A stretch of 64,000 bases of DNA from UBA7398 sp964632545 (GCA_964632545.1 CAZWBQ010000001.1:1-64000), one strand, 5' to 3'; shown: positions 51,835-62,054, counted from the stretch's first letter. The notes: generated by a model from the letters alone, not told the origin. Made by a program: numbers and translations.

Positions 51835-52266
51835 GTGTTTCTAGGCACTCATGAACCTCGCTTAGATGAAAAAGGACGATTAATTCTTCCCGCCAAATTT
51901 CGTGACGAATTAGCTAGTGGATTAGTAATTACTAAAGGTCAAGAACGTTGTCTTTATGTTTTTCCAGCAACAGAGTTTCACACTATTACGGAACAACTTC
52001 GCCAGACACCGTTAACCGCAAAATCTTCGCGAGATTACATGCGCGTGATGTTTGCCGGTGCGCATGATGAAATTCCAGATAAACAAGGTCGCGTAACCAT
52101 TCCGTCTGGATTACGCGACTACGCAGGTCTTGCAAAAGATTGCGTAGTAATTGGTGCAAACACTCGTGTTGAAATTTGGGATGCAACATCTTGGAAAACA
52201 TATCTCGCAGATCGTGAAAAGAATTTTGCAGAAGTTTCTGAGGAGGTATTTCCAGGACTCTTTTGA
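51835..52266 (+). CDS. mraZ: Transcriptional regulator MraZ
   Basis: The 143-residue protein has two AbrB-like swapped-hairpin repeats, each with the D-x3-R motif (LDEKGRLILPAKFR and PDKQGRVTIPSGLR). It binds repeat arrays in its own promoter and tunes the division and cell-wall operon. The GTG at 51835 has a GGGGAGG ribosome site at 51823-51829. It is the first gene of the dcw cluster. Confidence 0.95.
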   Translation: MFLGTHEPRLDEKGRLILPAKFRDELASGLVITKGQERCLYVFPATEFHTITEQLRQTPLTAKSSRDYMRVMFAGAHDEIPDKQGRVTIPSGLRDYAGLAKDCVVIGANTRVEIWDATSWKTYLADREKNFAEVSEEVFPGLF

Positions 52267-52277
52267 GTCATAAAAAT

Positions 52278-52377
52278 CTATCTATTTTGGCCACTGCCGA
52301 CCTTTCGAAAAACGGCGCCACTTCCCCGGTGCCGTTTACCCCCAGATCCGTCGGCCGGCAGTGACCAAAGTAGATAG
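52278..52377 (+). ncRNA. Structured leader upstream of rsmH (mraW RNA motif candidate)
   Basis: A long hairpin is formed by CTATCTATTTTGG (52278-52290) with CCAAAGTAGATAG (52365-52377). It continues with CACTGCCG (52292-52299) and CGGCAGTG (52356-52363). Nested inside is AAACGGCGCC/GGTGCCGTTT (52310-52319 with 52328-52337). There is no U-tract. Position and lineage match the actinobacterial mraW RNA motif, described upstream of mraW (rsmH). The structure is seen; the family match needs a covariance search. Confidence 0.7.
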
Positions 52378-52431
52378 CAAGTTGGAAATATAAAAGTTTT
52401 ACTAAATAAGAACTTAGGGGAGGTGAAGTTA

Positions 52432-53376
52432 GTGCAGATACATAAGTCAGTAATGCTTGATCGCTGTATAACTTTACTAACTCCTGCAATCGAGCGAAAT
52501 TCAAATCCAATTGTGGTTGATGCGACGCTAGGTCTTGGTGGGCATTCAAAAGCAATTTTGCAAAAATTTCCACAAGTTAGAATTGTTGGATTAGATCGTG
52601 ATCAAAATGCAATGAAACTTGCAAAAGAAAATTTACAAGATTTTTCAGAGAGAATCACAATTATTCATGCAGTTTACAATGAAATTCCTTCGGTCCTTGA
52701 CTCATTAGGTTTCAGCAAAGTAGATGGAATCCTTTTTGATCTTGGAGTCTCTTCACTGCAACTTGATGAGGCAGAGCGTGGATTTTCTTATTCCCAAAGC
52801 GCGCCGCTTGATATGCGAATGGATCAGTCAGAATCGCTCTCGGCAGCAGTAATAATCAATACTTATTCGAAGGGCGAACTTGTCAGGGTATTGCGTAACT
52901 ACGGTGAAGAGAAGTTCGCCGCCAGAATTGCAGATAACATTATCAAAGCGCGTAATAGTGGAAATCTAAATAACACTACGGAATTAGCTGATCTAGTAAA
53001 AGCTAGTATTCCGGCTGCTACAAGACGTACCGGTGGAAATCCGGCTAAACGAACATTTCAAGCCCTTCGAATAGAAGTTAACAATGAATTAAAAGTATTA
53101 GAAGCCGCAATTCCAGCAGGTCTTGATCGACTAGCAGTTGGTGGACGCATGGTGGTTATGTCCTTCCAATCCCTTGAAGATCGAATCGTAAAGCGATTTT
53201 TTGCAGAAGCGTCAGAGTCTAAATCTCCACGTGGGCTGCCAATCGAGATGGCTGAATTTGCCGCAAAATTTAATTTAGTATTCCGTGGCAGCGAAAGCGC
53301 AAGCGAAACCGAGATAGCGAATAATTCCCGAGCACAATCGGTAAAATTGCGAGCAATTGAACGGATTGCTGCATGA
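52432..53376 (+). CDS. rsmH: 16S rRNA (cytosine(1402)-N4)-methyltransferase
   Basis: The 314-residue protein has DATLGLGGHSKAIL (SAM site, about residues 32-45), FDLGVSSLQLD and RGFSYSQSAPLDMRMD, then AKRTFQALRIEVN. It methylates C1402 of 16S rRNA with RsmI. A GTG at 52423 lies inside the AGGGGAGG ribosome site (52416-52423), so the GTG at 52432 is the start. It is separated from mraZ by the structured leader. Confidence 0.95.
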   Translation: MQIHKSVMLDRCITLLTPAIERNSNPIVVDATLGLGGHSKAILQKFPQVRIVGLDRDQNAMKLAKENLQDFSERITIIHAVYNEIPSVLDSLGFSKVDGILFDLGVSSLQLDEAERGFSYSQSAPLDMRMDQSESLSAAVIINTYSKGELVRVLRNYGEEKFAARIADNIIKARNSGNLNNTTELADLVKASIPAATRRTGGNPAKRTFQALRIEVNNELKVLEAAIPAGLDRLAVGGRMVVMSFQSLEDRIVKRFFAEASESKSPRGLPIEMAEFAAKFNLVFRGSESASETEIANNSRAQSVKLRAIERIAA

Positions 53377-53786
53377 TGGCACTTCGGAATTTATCGCCAA
53401 AGGTAGATCTATCGCCTAGAAAATTAACACAACAGTCAACTAAAGCGCTCTTAAAAATTGTTCCAGATCTAAGCATCGATAGCGCTCCAGGTACTAGCAA
53501 GGCATTTATCGGATTTATCTTAGGAATTTTTGGAATTGGTTTTGCGGCTTTGCTGACAATTAATACACTATTAACGCAAGATGCCATCAAGATTCAAGAA
53601 TTGAAAATACAATCACTTGCGATAAATGAAAATCGTGAAGCAATTTTAAATGAGGTTGAGCGACTAGCCAGTCCGGAAGAATTAGCAAATGCTGCAGTTG
53701 CACTTAATATGCGCCCTGCACAATCACCACAATTCCTAAATTTGGCGGCACCAAATCAACCAGTAGAACTTGCCCTGAAACCATGA
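53373..53786 (+). CDS. ftsL: FtsL-like division protein
   Basis: The 137-residue protein is a bitopic membrane protein: a basic cytoplasmic N-terminus, one membrane segment at about residues 45-65 (AFIGFILGIFGIGFAALLTI), then a coiled-coil extracytoplasmic stretch (IQELKIQSLAINENREAIL). Position between rsmH and ftsI identifies it as FtsL; sequence conservation in the family is low. FtsL works with FtsB/DivIC to activate FtsW-FtsI. It overlaps both neighbours by 4 bp. Confidence 0.8.
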   Translation: MMALRNLSPKVDLSPRKLTQQSTKALLKIVPDLSIDSAPGTSKAFIGFILGIFGIGFAALLTINTLLTQDAIKIQELKIQSLAINENREAILNEVERLASPEELANAAVALNMRPAQSPQFLNLAAPNQPVELALKP

Positions 53787-55573
53787 ATAGAAATACTTTG
53801 GTTGAGCGCCGAATTCACTTTTTGGTCGCATGCTCACTTGTTGTACTTTTGGCATTCTCGGTTCGGCTAGTAGATGTACAAGCGGTTCGTGCGCAAGGAA
53901 TTGCCGCCAAAGTAACGAACGAATTAACTAAGAAAAAGATTCTGCCTGCGCCAAGAGGGACTATTACCGATATCAAGGGCAGTGAACTTGCCCGCAGCGT
54001 TATTTCTTATCGAGTAATAGTCGATCAGAGCATCATTGCTAATCCAGCCAAACTTGCCGCGTTAGCAGCCCCAATTTTGGGAATGAATACTGCATCACTA
54101 ACGCAACAGTTAACCGGAACCCGTAGGTATGTAGTAATTGCGCAAAATGTTTCACCTTCGATTTGGAATCAATTAACTGAGGTGGTTAAAAATTACAATG
54201 AGAGTTTAAAAAATGCGAAGGATTCAACTACCCAACAACTAGCTGGATTTTTCTCTGAGCGTTTATATACTCGTGAATATCCTTCAGGTTCGCTTGCAGC
54301 CTCGATAGTTGGATTTATTAATCAAGCTGGAGTTGGTGCTGCCGGTTTGGAATATGCGCAAAATACATTATTGACGGGGACAAATGGCGAATACCTCTAT
54401 GAAAATGGCGGTGGTGCGATTATTCCGGGAACACAACAAGTAACTGTTGAAGAGAAAAAAGGCAACAGCATTAAGTTAACGATTGATAAAGATATTCAAT
54501 ATGTGGCTATGCAAGCTATCTCAGATGTTGTGAAAAGGTCACATGCAAAATCCGGCACAGTAATTGTGATGGATCCAAAAACCGGACAAGTTTTAGCTCA
54601 AGCTACATTTCCAACTTATGATCCAGCTAATACTAAGAACACCGATCCAAGTAAGTTTAAAAACCCCGCGGTAGAAGATGTATATGAACCAGGCTCAACT
54701 GGCAAAGTTATAACTTACGCAGCAGCCCTTGAAGAGAAAAAGATAACGCCACTCTCTATCTTTACGATTCCTTATGCACTTCAAGTTTCGAACCACCTTT
54801 TTCATGACCATGAAAAACATGCTACCCAAAGGCTAACTGCAACTGGTGCACTAGCGATTTCAAGCAATACCGGTGCAATTCAAATCGGCCAATTAATGTC
54901 AAATGACACGCTTTATTCGTATTTAACTAAATTTGGAATTGGTTCTAAAACTGGTACACAACTTCCAGGAGAATCCAGCGGTCTGCTTTCTAAAGTTAAG
55001 GATTGGTCTGGGACAACAGCTCCAACAGTTGCATTCGGGCAGGGATATTCACTAACTGCGATGCAAGCTACTTCAGTATTTGCCACCATCGCTAATGATG
55101 GAGTTCGAGTTGCCCCAACTGTAATCGCAGGTACGAGTGATGCATCTGGAAATTTCACGCCTTCTGCAAAACGCTCTTCAGAACGAGTAATAAGTGCAGA
55201 AACAGCCAAGCAAATGCGGCTAATGATGGAGAGCGTAGTTTCTGCATCTGGTACTGCAGTATCGGCAGCTATTCCTGGATATCGAGTCGCTGGTAAAACT
55301 GGAACTGCAATGCGAATTGATGATAGTTGCTCTTGCTATCGCGGCTACACAGCTTCATTCATTGGTTTCGCGCCAGCGGATAAACCAGCGTATGTTGTTA
55401 GCGTCACTATCCAAGCACCACAAGGAATTCACTGGGGTGGTTATTTAGGTGGACCAGTTTTTAAGAAAGTTATGAGTTTTGTTTTACAAGATAAACGAAT
55501 ACCACCAACTCTAACTCAACAAGTTGTTTATCCATTAAATGAAAAAGATTTGAAAGCAACGCTTAAGCCATGA
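53783..55573 (+). CDS. ftsI: Peptidoglycan transpeptidase FtsI (PBP3)
   Basis: The 596-residue class B penicillin-binding protein has an N-terminal membrane segment (about 12-30), a dimerisation domain and a transpeptidase domain. The catalytic S305 is in EPGSTGK, the second motif is SNTG, and the third is KTGT. It cross-links septal peptidoglycan as partner of FtsW. The C-terminus has no PASTA repeats. It overlaps ftsL and murE by 4 bp each. Confidence 0.95.
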   Translation: MNRNTLVERRIHFLVACSLVVLLAFSVRLVDVQAVRAQGIAAKVTNELTKKKILPAPRGTITDIKGSELARSVISYRVIVDQSIIANPAKLAALAAPILGMNTASLTQQLTGTRRYVVIAQNVSPSIWNQLTEVVKNYNESLKNAKDSTTQQLAGFFSERLYTREYPSGSLAASIVGFINQAGVGAAGLEYAQNTLLTGTNGEYLYENGGGAIIPGTQQVTVEEKKGNSIKLTIDKDIQYVAMQAISDVVKRSHAKSGTVIVMDPKTGQVLAQATFPTYDPANTKNTDPSKFKNPAVEDVYEPGSTGKVITYAAALEEKKITPLSIFTIPYALQVSNHLFHDHEKHATQRLTATGALAISSNTGAIQIGQLMSNDTLYSYLTKFGIGSKTGTQLPGESSGLLSKVKDWSGTTAPTVAFGQGYSLTAMQATSVFATIANDGVRVAPTVIAGTSDASGNFTPSAKRSSERVISAETAKQMRLMMESVVSASGTAVSAAIPGYRVAGKTGTAMRIDDSCSCYRGYTASFIGFAPADKPAYVVSVTIQAPQGIHWGGYLGGPVFKKVMSFVLQDKRIPPTLTQQVVYPLNEKDLKATLKP

Positions 55574-57060
55574 TCGCCAGAGTTGAGGAAACTTTGAGCA
55601 AGCAATTGTCGGAAATTGCTCGATATTGTGGCCTTGATTCAAATTTTGGAGATGTTCAAATAACCGGGATATCTAGTCAAGCACAAGCTGTCACAACAGG
55701 AGACTTATTCCTTGGATTTTCTGGAACTAAAACGCATGGTGCTAAATTTGCAGAGCAAGCCATATCAAATGGTGCGATTGCGATTTTAACTGATCTTTCT
55801 GGTGCGGAAATAATCGGCAAAGTTGCGGTGCCAGTCTTAGTTGTAACTAACCCAAGATTAATTGCTGGAAATTTAACAGCCTGGTTTTATGAATTTCCAC
55901 TCAATTCAATATTTTCAGTCGGGATTACTGGCACAAATGGCAAAACTACAACTACGACCCTGCTATTTCAGCTTTGGCAGAGCGCGAATATTGAATCAGG
56001 AATAATTGGAACCGTTTCCACTCAAATCGGAAATGAAATATTTGAAAGCAAGAGAACTACCCCGGAATCTGATGAATTACAAGCACTTTTTGCAGTGATG
56101 AGAGAGCGGCATATTAGAAATCTAGCAATGGAAGTAAGTAGCCATGCGCTATCTCAAAATCGCGTAACTGGGTCAAAATTCAAAGCCGTAGCATTTACCA
56201 ACTTGACTCAAGATCATTTAGATTTCCATGGGACTATGGAAAACTATTACCAAGCAAAAAAAACCTTATTCAACTTTGAATTTGCAGAAAAAGGTTTTAT
56301 AAATATCGATAGCTTGTATGGTGAAAAACTTGCATTAGACTCGGAAATACCGATCGTGACAATCTCTAAATTCAACCACAAAGCAAATTGGTATTTTGAA
56401 TCTGCAATTGCGACTTCTCGCGGATTTGAAGTTTCCATAAGAGGATTAGGTGGAATATTAATTTCCGGGAAATTACCGCTCTTCGGAGAATACAATTTAG
56501 AAAATGCGATTATGGCTATCGCGCTGGCAGTAGAGAGTGGTTTAGATCCGATATTTTTAGGGACGCAATTACAATCCATGAAAGGTGCACCTGGTCGGCT
56601 AGAGCAGGTAAATATCGGCCAAAAATTTAACGCATTTGTAGATTATGCACATTCACCAGATGCCGTAAGTCGTGTATTAGAAACGACTAAAACTTTTACC
56701 GAAGGTAAAGTAATAGCGCTATTAGGATGTGGTGGAGATCGAGATTCAACTAAACGAATATTAATGGGCGCTGCGCTTTCGCGCGGATCTGATGTTGCAA
56801 TTTTCACTAGCGATAACCCACGTAGTGAGGATCCAAATGCGATTTTAAGTGCAATGACTACTGGATTGAAAATTGATGAGCCTTCTAGAATTATCGAAAA
56901 TCGTAAAATTGCTATCCAATACGCGGTTTCTATTGCTAAGCCTGGCGACACTGTTCTGCTGTTAGGCAAAGGACACGAAGTTGGACAAGATATTGCTGGC
57001 GTAATCGAACCTTTCGATGACCGAATTGAATTAGCCCGCGCAATTGAGGGCAAGCCATGA
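55570..57060 (+). CDS. murE: UDP-MurNAc-tripeptide synthetase
   Basis: The 496-residue Mur ligase has the ATP loop GITGTNGKTTTTT at about residue 117, EVSSHAL with the conserved histidine, and NLTQDHLDFH. The substrate-selecting motif DNPRSEDP indicates meso-diaminopimelate rather than lysine as third residue. It extends UDP-MurNAc-L-Ala-D-Glu in the cytoplasm. It overlaps both neighbours by 4 bp. Confidence 0.95.
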   Translation: MIARVEETLSKQLSEIARYCGLDSNFGDVQITGISSQAQAVTTGDLFLGFSGTKTHGAKFAEQAISNGAIAILTDLSGAEIIGKVAVPVLVVTNPRLIAGNLTAWFYEFPLNSIFSVGITGTNGKTTTTTLLFQLWQSANIESGIIGTVSTQIGNEIFESKRTTPESDELQALFAVMRERHIRNLAMEVSSHALSQNRVTGSKFKAVAFTNLTQDHLDFHGTMENYYQAKKTLFNFEFAEKGFINIDSLYGEKLALDSEIPIVTISKFNHKANWYFESAIATSRGFEVSIRGLGGILISGKLPLFGEYNLENAIMAIALAVESGLDPIFLGTQLQSMKGAPGRLEQVNIGQKFNAFVDYAHSPDAVSRVLETTKTFTEGKVIALLGCGGDRDSTKRILMGAALSRGSDVAIFTSDNPRSEDPNAILSAMTTGLKIDEPSRIIENRKIAIQYAVSIAKPGDTVLLLGKGHEVGQDIAGVIEPFDDRIELARAIEGKP

Positions 57061-58448
57061 TTCCACTTTCAGTTGGAAAAATCGCCGAAATTTGTGGCGG
57101 AGAAATATTCGGGATAGAACCAGAAGCTATAATTTTTGAAAATTTCTTCTTTGATTCAAGATCAGCGATAAAAGGTGGCATTTTCATTGCGTTAAAAGGT
57201 GAATCAATTGATGGCCATGAATATGTAGACCAAGCAATTTTAAATGGTGCTGAATTAGCTCTAGTCTCGTCTTCGGTGAGTGCGCCATCAATTAAAGTAG
57301 TTAACGTTTTAGAATCGCTTGGCAAAATTGCTAAATATGTACGGATACAGTTAAAAGATTTAAAAGTTATCGCAATTACTGGATCACAAGGAAAGACCAC
57401 TACTAAAGATTTACTCGCGCATATTCTAGGTGCAGTTGGAGAAACGATATCTCCGATTGGTTCCTACAATAATGAATTAGGCGCCCCTTTAACATTGTTA
57501 TCTTGTACTCCCAATACAAAGTTCTGTGTTGTAGAGATGGGAGCACGAAAAATTGGTGATATTGCAAAATTATCTGAGATTGCCAAGCCAAATGTAGGGG
57601 TAGTTCTAAAAGTTGGAAATGCACATGTCGGTGAATTTGGTAGCCGCGAAAATATTGCTATTGCAAAAGGTGAATTAGTAGTTGAACTTTCCGCTAACGA
57701 TTTTGCGGTACTAGGCACATACGATGAGTACACGCCAAAAATGGCGGGCACCACATCTGCAAAAGTTTTAACTTTCGGCGAGAATGGCAAAGCAGATATT
57801 CGAGCTGCCGATGTTGAATACCGCGAAGGTTATGCGCATTTTGATTTAGTTACACCGCAAGGCAGAGAAGCGGTTGGACTGCGCATTGTTGGAATGCACC
57901 AAGTTGCTAATGCACTTGCCGCTGCTGCAGCAGCTACCGCTTTAAATATTCCGATAGAAGTAATTGCATCCGCACTTTCAACTGCTGAGATGACTAGTAA
58001 ATGGCGGATGGATATCAATGAGATCAATGGGCTACTAATTATTAATGATGCATATAACGCGAATCCGGAGAGCATGTTGGCGGCGCTTCGAACTTTGGCA
58101 CTACTTAGCCAAGATCGCGGTGGTAGGTCTTGGGCATTTCTTGGCAAAATGCACGAATTGGGTGATGAGTCAGAACGCGATCATGCAGAAGTTGCGGACG
58201 CTGCCGCCGCGTTGGACATTGATCATTTTGTGGCAATTGGAAATTCAGACTATCGAGCTATCGATTCCATGGAAATGGTTACCCATTATTACGCTCAACA
58301 AAGTGAAGCTCAGGAACTCTTTTCTCACTTTGAAGTTGGCGACGTGATACTAGTTAAAGCCTCCAGAGCCGAACATCTTGAGATAATTGCTACTGAAATT
58401 GCTAAGTTTTGGAGCGCTAAAATTATCGAATCGGAGGAGATGCAATGA
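57057..58448 (+). CDS. murF: UDP-MurNAc-tripeptide--D-Ala-D-Ala ligase
   Basis: The 463-residue Mur ligase has AITGSQGKTTTKDLLAHIL, EMGARKIGDI and NDAYNANPESMLAALRTL. It adds D-Ala-D-Ala to complete the UDP-MurNAc-pentapeptide. It starts in the murE stop and ends in the mraY start, each by a 4-bp overlap. Confidence 0.95.
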   Translation: MIPLSVGKIAEICGGEIFGIEPEAIIFENFFFDSRSAIKGGIFIALKGESIDGHEYVDQAILNGAELALVSSSVSAPSIKVVNVLESLGKIAKYVRIQLKDLKVIAITGSQGKTTTKDLLAHILGAVGETISPIGSYNNELGAPLTLLSCTPNTKFCVVEMGARKIGDIAKLSEIAKPNVGVVLKVGNAHVGEFGSRENIAIAKGELVVELSANDFAVLGTYDEYTPKMAGTTSAKVLTFGENGKADIRAADVEYREGYAHFDLVTPQGREAVGLRIVGMHQVANALAAAAAATALNIPIEVIASALSTAEMTSKWRMDINEINGLLIINDAYNANPESMLAALRTLALLSQDRGGRSWAFLGKMHELGDESERDHAEVADAAAALDIDHFVAIGNSDYRAIDSMEMVTHYYAQQSEAQELFSHFEVGDVILVKASRAEHLEIIATEIAKFWSAKIIESEEMQ

Positions 58449-59503
58449 AAGGAATTCTCTTCGCCGGAGCGATCTCGTTATTTCTAAGTTTCTTTGGTAC
58501 ACCTGCGCTAATTAAAGTTCTTGCCAAACGCGGATATGGCCAGATGATTCGTGATGATGGACCGACAACGCATCATGTAAAAAGAGGCACGCCTACGATG
58601 GGCGGAATTATTTTAATTTTCGCAAGCTTTGTCGGTTTTTTTCTCAGCCATTTAGTGACTGGAGTACGGCTTAGCATTTCGGCGCTATTAATTCTGGCGT
58701 TAGTTTTAGGTTTGGGAAGTGTTGGTTTTATTGATGATTGGATTAAAGTATCCAGAAAACAATCTTTAGGTTTATCGGGTAGACAGAAACTATTGGGTCA
58801 AGCATTTTTAGCAGCACTTTTTGGAATTTTTGCTACGAGATTTCCCGATGAAAATAACTTAACCCCGATGTCACTTAATTTATCGGCAGTACGTGATACT
58901 TCATTGAAATTAGGAGCTGTCGTAGTAGTTTTGTGGGCAATTTTTATGGTGTTAGCCGCAAGTAATGGGGTAAATCTGACCGATGGTTTAGATGGTTTAG
59001 CTACTGGCGCAGCGGTCATGACATTTTTGGCATTTGTACTAATCGGGGTTTGGGAATTTGGTCAAAGTTGTGCCGTAAACCTTGGGCCAAAATGTTATAA
59101 CGTGCGCGATCCATTAGACCTTGCTGTTTTAGCCGCAGCATTTAGTGGTGCTTGTTGTGGTTTCCTTTGGTGGAACGCTTCTCCAGCGCGAATTTTTATG
59201 GGGGACACCGGTTCACTCGCTCTGGGCGGGGCATTAGCTGGTTTGGCTATGACACTTAGGACCGAATTACTTTTGATTCCACTAGGTGGATTATTTGTAA
59301 TTATTACGCTCTCGGTAATTATCCAAACTGGGTATTTCAAATTATCTGGCGGCAAGCGAGTCTTCAAAATGGCGCCATTGCAGCATCACTTTGAATTACT
59401 TGGTTGGGGCGAAGTAACGATTGTTATTAGATTCTGGATTATTGCCGGGCTATCTGTTGCAGCCGGGTTAGCACTTTTCTATGCGCAGTGGGTAGTTGCT
59501 TAA
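58445..59503 (+). CDS. mraY: Phospho-MurNAc-pentapeptide transferase
   Basis: The 352-residue membrane enzyme has about ten membrane segments with the catalytic aspartates in GFIDDWIK and NLTDGLDGLA, and the histidine-rich MAPLQHHFELLGW. It makes lipid I from the UDP-pentapeptide and undecaprenyl phosphate. The start has a strong GGAGGAG ribosome site inside the murF end. Confidence 0.96.
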   Translation: MKGILFAGAISLFLSFFGTPALIKVLAKRGYGQMIRDDGPTTHHVKRGTPTMGGIILIFASFVGFFLSHLVTGVRLSISALLILALVLGLGSVGFIDDWIKVSRKQSLGLSGRQKLLGQAFLAALFGIFATRFPDENNLTPMSLNLSAVRDTSLKLGAVVVVLWAIFMVLAASNGVNLTDGLDGLATGAAVMTFLAFVLIGVWEFGQSCAVNLGPKCYNVRDPLDLAVLAAAFSGACCGFLWWNASPARIFMGDTGSLALGGALAGLAMTLRTELLLIPLGGLFVIITLSVIIQTGYFKLSGGKRVFKMAPLQHHFELLGWGEVTIVIRFWIIAGLSVAAGLALFYAQWVVA

Positions 59504-59509
59504 TTCGCC

Positions 59510-60883
59510 ATGTCCTTCCTCGAATCGCTTAAAGCGAGAAACGTTGCCGTTGTCGGTGCTGGCGTTACAGGTTCGGCAATCTCTAAATTTCTCAGTGACC
59601 GTGGCGCTAATGTGCAATTGTTTGACGAAAGGGACTCAGTTGATGGAGTCCTTACCGAAGTTTCCGCTGAATCAGTAGCTAAGTATTCATTAGTTTGCGT
59701 TTCACCGGGCTGGCGGAAGGACCATCCATTCATAGGAGAATTTCGCAAGGCAAACGTTGAAATTATTAGTGAAATAGATCTTGCCTGGCGAGTAAAGAAA
59801 GAGTTATTGCCAAATCAAAAATGGGTTGCATTAACTGGTACAAATGGAAAAACGACAACAATTCAAATGGTGGCGGCTATTTTTAAAACTGCTGGCGTAA
59901 ATGGAACTGCATGCGGCAACGTTGGCGAAACCGTTATAGCTGCTCTGACTTCACCTAAAGAATACGATGTTTTAGCGTTAGAACTTTCTTCATTTCAAAT
60001 TGAATGGTCCGAAGAAGCTAGGTTTGAGATTGGTTGTATTTTAAATATTGCAGATGACCATATTGATTGGCATGGATCCTTTGACAATTATGCAAAATCT
60101 AAAATTAAATTATTGGAGTTGTCCAAAGTTGCGCTATTAAATATGAGCGATGCTGAAGTAATGCGATATTCAATTAGTTTTTCAGGAAAGAAAATCTACT
60201 TTTCATTAGAAACGCCGAGATCGGGGGAGCTAGGACTTGTCGAGAATCTTTTAATAGATCGAGCATTTAGCGCCGCAGAATCTGCAGAGGTACTTGGTGA
60301 ACTTGAGGATATCTCGCCGGCGGTGCCACATAATGTTTTAAATGCTTTAGCTGCAGGTGGGATTGCGAGAGCGTTAGATATTTCGGCGGAGAATGTACAA
60401 AAAGGCTTGCAGAATTTTGAATTGGATCATCATCGATTAGAACTAATCCTTGAACAAGATGACATCAAATGGGTTAATGACTCAAAAGCGACTAATCCTC
60501 ATGCCGCAATGGCTGCGCTGCTCTCTCAAATGTCGGCCATTTGGATAGCTGGAGGTTTAGCTAAAGGCGCTGATATGAACGATTTGATTAATCGTGGCAA
60601 GAATAGATTTAGAGAAGTGATTTTGATTGGTAAAGATAGTGGAATTATTTTGGCTGCACTAAGTAAACACGCTCCGGCAGTACCAGTCCATTTAATTGAA
60701 AGCGAAAAAAATGGTGAAGAGCTGATGTTAGAAGTTGTGGCATTAGCGAAATCAATTGCGAAACCTGGGGATACCGTTTTGCTTGCACCTGCTTGTGCCT
60801 CAATGGATCAATTTTCATCTTATGCGCATCGTGGAAATGCTTTTAAAGACGCTATTTCAAAATTGGTGGTAAATAATGGCTAA
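59510..60883 (+). CDS. murD: UDP-MurNAc-L-alanine--D-glutamate ligase
   Basis: The 457-residue Mur ligase has an N-terminal Rossmann domain (VAVVGAGVTGSAIS), the ATP loop ALTGTNGKTTTIQMV and LDHHRLEL followed by NDSKATNPHA. It adds D-glutamate. It starts 6 nt after mraY and overlaps ftsW by 8 bp. Confidence 0.95.
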   Translation: MSFLESLKARNVAVVGAGVTGSAISKFLSDRGANVQLFDERDSVDGVLTEVSAESVAKYSLVCVSPGWRKDHPFIGEFRKANVEIISEIDLAWRVKKELLPNQKWVALTGTNGKTTTIQMVAAIFKTAGVNGTACGNVGETVIAALTSPKEYDVLALELSSFQIEWSEEARFEIGCILNIADDHIDWHGSFDNYAKSKIKLLELSKVALLNMSDAEVMRYSISFSGKKIYFSLETPRSGELGLVENLLIDRAFSAAESAEVLGELEDISPAVPHNVLNALAAGGIARALDISAENVQKGLQNFELDHHRLELILEQDDIKWVNDSKATNPHAAMAALLSQMSAIWIAGGLAKGADMNDLINRGKNRFREVILIGKDSGIILAALSKHAPAVPVHLIESEKNGEELMLEVVALAKSIAKPGDTVLLAPACASMDQFSSYAHRGNAFKDAISKLVVNNG

Positions 60884-62054
60884 ATCAAGAAATTTCTTGG
60901 CCAAACCTGAAGCTTCCTACTATTTAATACTCATAACAATAACTGCGCTGACTAGCCTTGGTTTGCTAATGGTGTTATCAGCTTCAGCAGTACGTTCATT
61001 ACATGAAACTGGAAATTCTTTTTCGATCGTGGGACGCCAAACTTTCTTCTTGGCATTAGCACTTATATTTGGTTTTTTATCAATGAAATTGAAACCTGCA
61101 CTCTGGGAACGGATATCGCCACTTGCGTTGGTCGCTTCAAGTATTTTTTTACTATTACCTCAATTGCCAGGTTTAGGAAAAACTGTTAACGGAAATAGAA
61201 ACTGGATTAGTTTGGCTGGTTTCACAATCCAACCTAGCGAGTTTGCCAAAATGGGTTTCATAATCTGGTGTGCAACTAGACTTCGGTTGCACGATCAAAA
61301 AGTTTCAGCAGGCATAAAATCAAATATTTGGATTTCACTTTCGCCGGGGTTTCTATTGATTGAGGCGTTGATTTTTGCTGGAAAAGACCTCGGCACAGCT
61401 GTTGTCGTTGCATTAATTTTCGGTGGAATACTTTTTATTGCTGGCGTTCCAATGAAAGATTTAACAATCGCGGGTGCAGCCGGTGGATTAGTAGTTGGTG
61501 TTTTAGTTGCAACCCACAGAAATCGACTCAATCGATTTTTCGCGCTCCTTGACCCATTCTCAGTTCAATATTACAAAGGCGCTGGTTGGCAACCTGCGCA
61601 TAGCTTGATGGGGTTAGCGTCAGGCGGATTATTTGGTATTGGCTTAGGGGCCAGTAGGCAAAAGTGGGGAACTTTGGCAGAGGCTCATACAGATTTTATT
61701 TTCTCAGTAATCGGAGAAGAACTTGGATTGTTAGGAACGCTTTCAGTTTTAGTTTTATTTGCAGGATTAATTCTTTCCATTTTTAAAGTTGCGCTAGGCG
61801 CAAACACGATTTTTGAAAAGTATGCGGTAGCCGGGATTGGTTGCTGGATGTCAATGCAATTAACTTTAAATATAGGTTCAGTAGTCGGATTGATCCCAGT
61901 TGTGGGTGTAACTTTGCCGTTTATGTCATATGGTGGATCTTCGCTTCTCTCAGTTTTTATTGCTGCTGGATTTGTTTTAGGCGTGGCGCGGCGTACACCG
62001 AATATCAGAGAAGCAATTTTGCAGCGCAGAACTCTTAAACAAGGCAAGTTATGA
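60876..62054 (+). CDS. ftsW: Septal peptidoglycan polymerase FtsW
   Basis: The 392-residue SEDS protein has about ten membrane segments, GNRNWISLAGFTIQPSEFAK, the catalytic-site region AHTDFIFSVIGEELG, and PFMSYGGSSLLS. It polymerises lipid II with FtsI. The position between murD and murG supports FtsW over RodA. Confidence 0.95.
   Translation: MAKSRNFLAKPEASYYLILITITALTSLGLLMVLSASAVRSLHETGNSFSIVGRQTFFLALALIFGFLSMKLKPALWERISPLALVASSIFLLLPQLPGLGKTVNGNRNWISLAGFTIQPSEFAKMGFIIWCATRLRLHDQKVSAGIKSNIWISLSPGFLLIEALIFAGKDLGTAVVVALIFGGILFIAGVPMKDLTIAGAAGGLVVGVLVATHRNRLNRFFALLDPFSVQYYKGAGWQPAHSLMGLASGGLFGIGLGASRQKWGTLAEAHTDFIFSVIGEELGLLGTLSVLVLFAGLILSIFKVALGANTIFEKYAVAGIGCWMSMQLTLNIGSVVGLIPVVGVTLPFMSYGGSSLLSVFIAAGFVLGVARRTPNIREAILQRRTLKQGKL

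Noticed and set aside
52278..52377. The rsmH leader hairpin as an intrinsic terminator
   Set aside because: No T-tract follows on either strand, and the structure is too large and branched.
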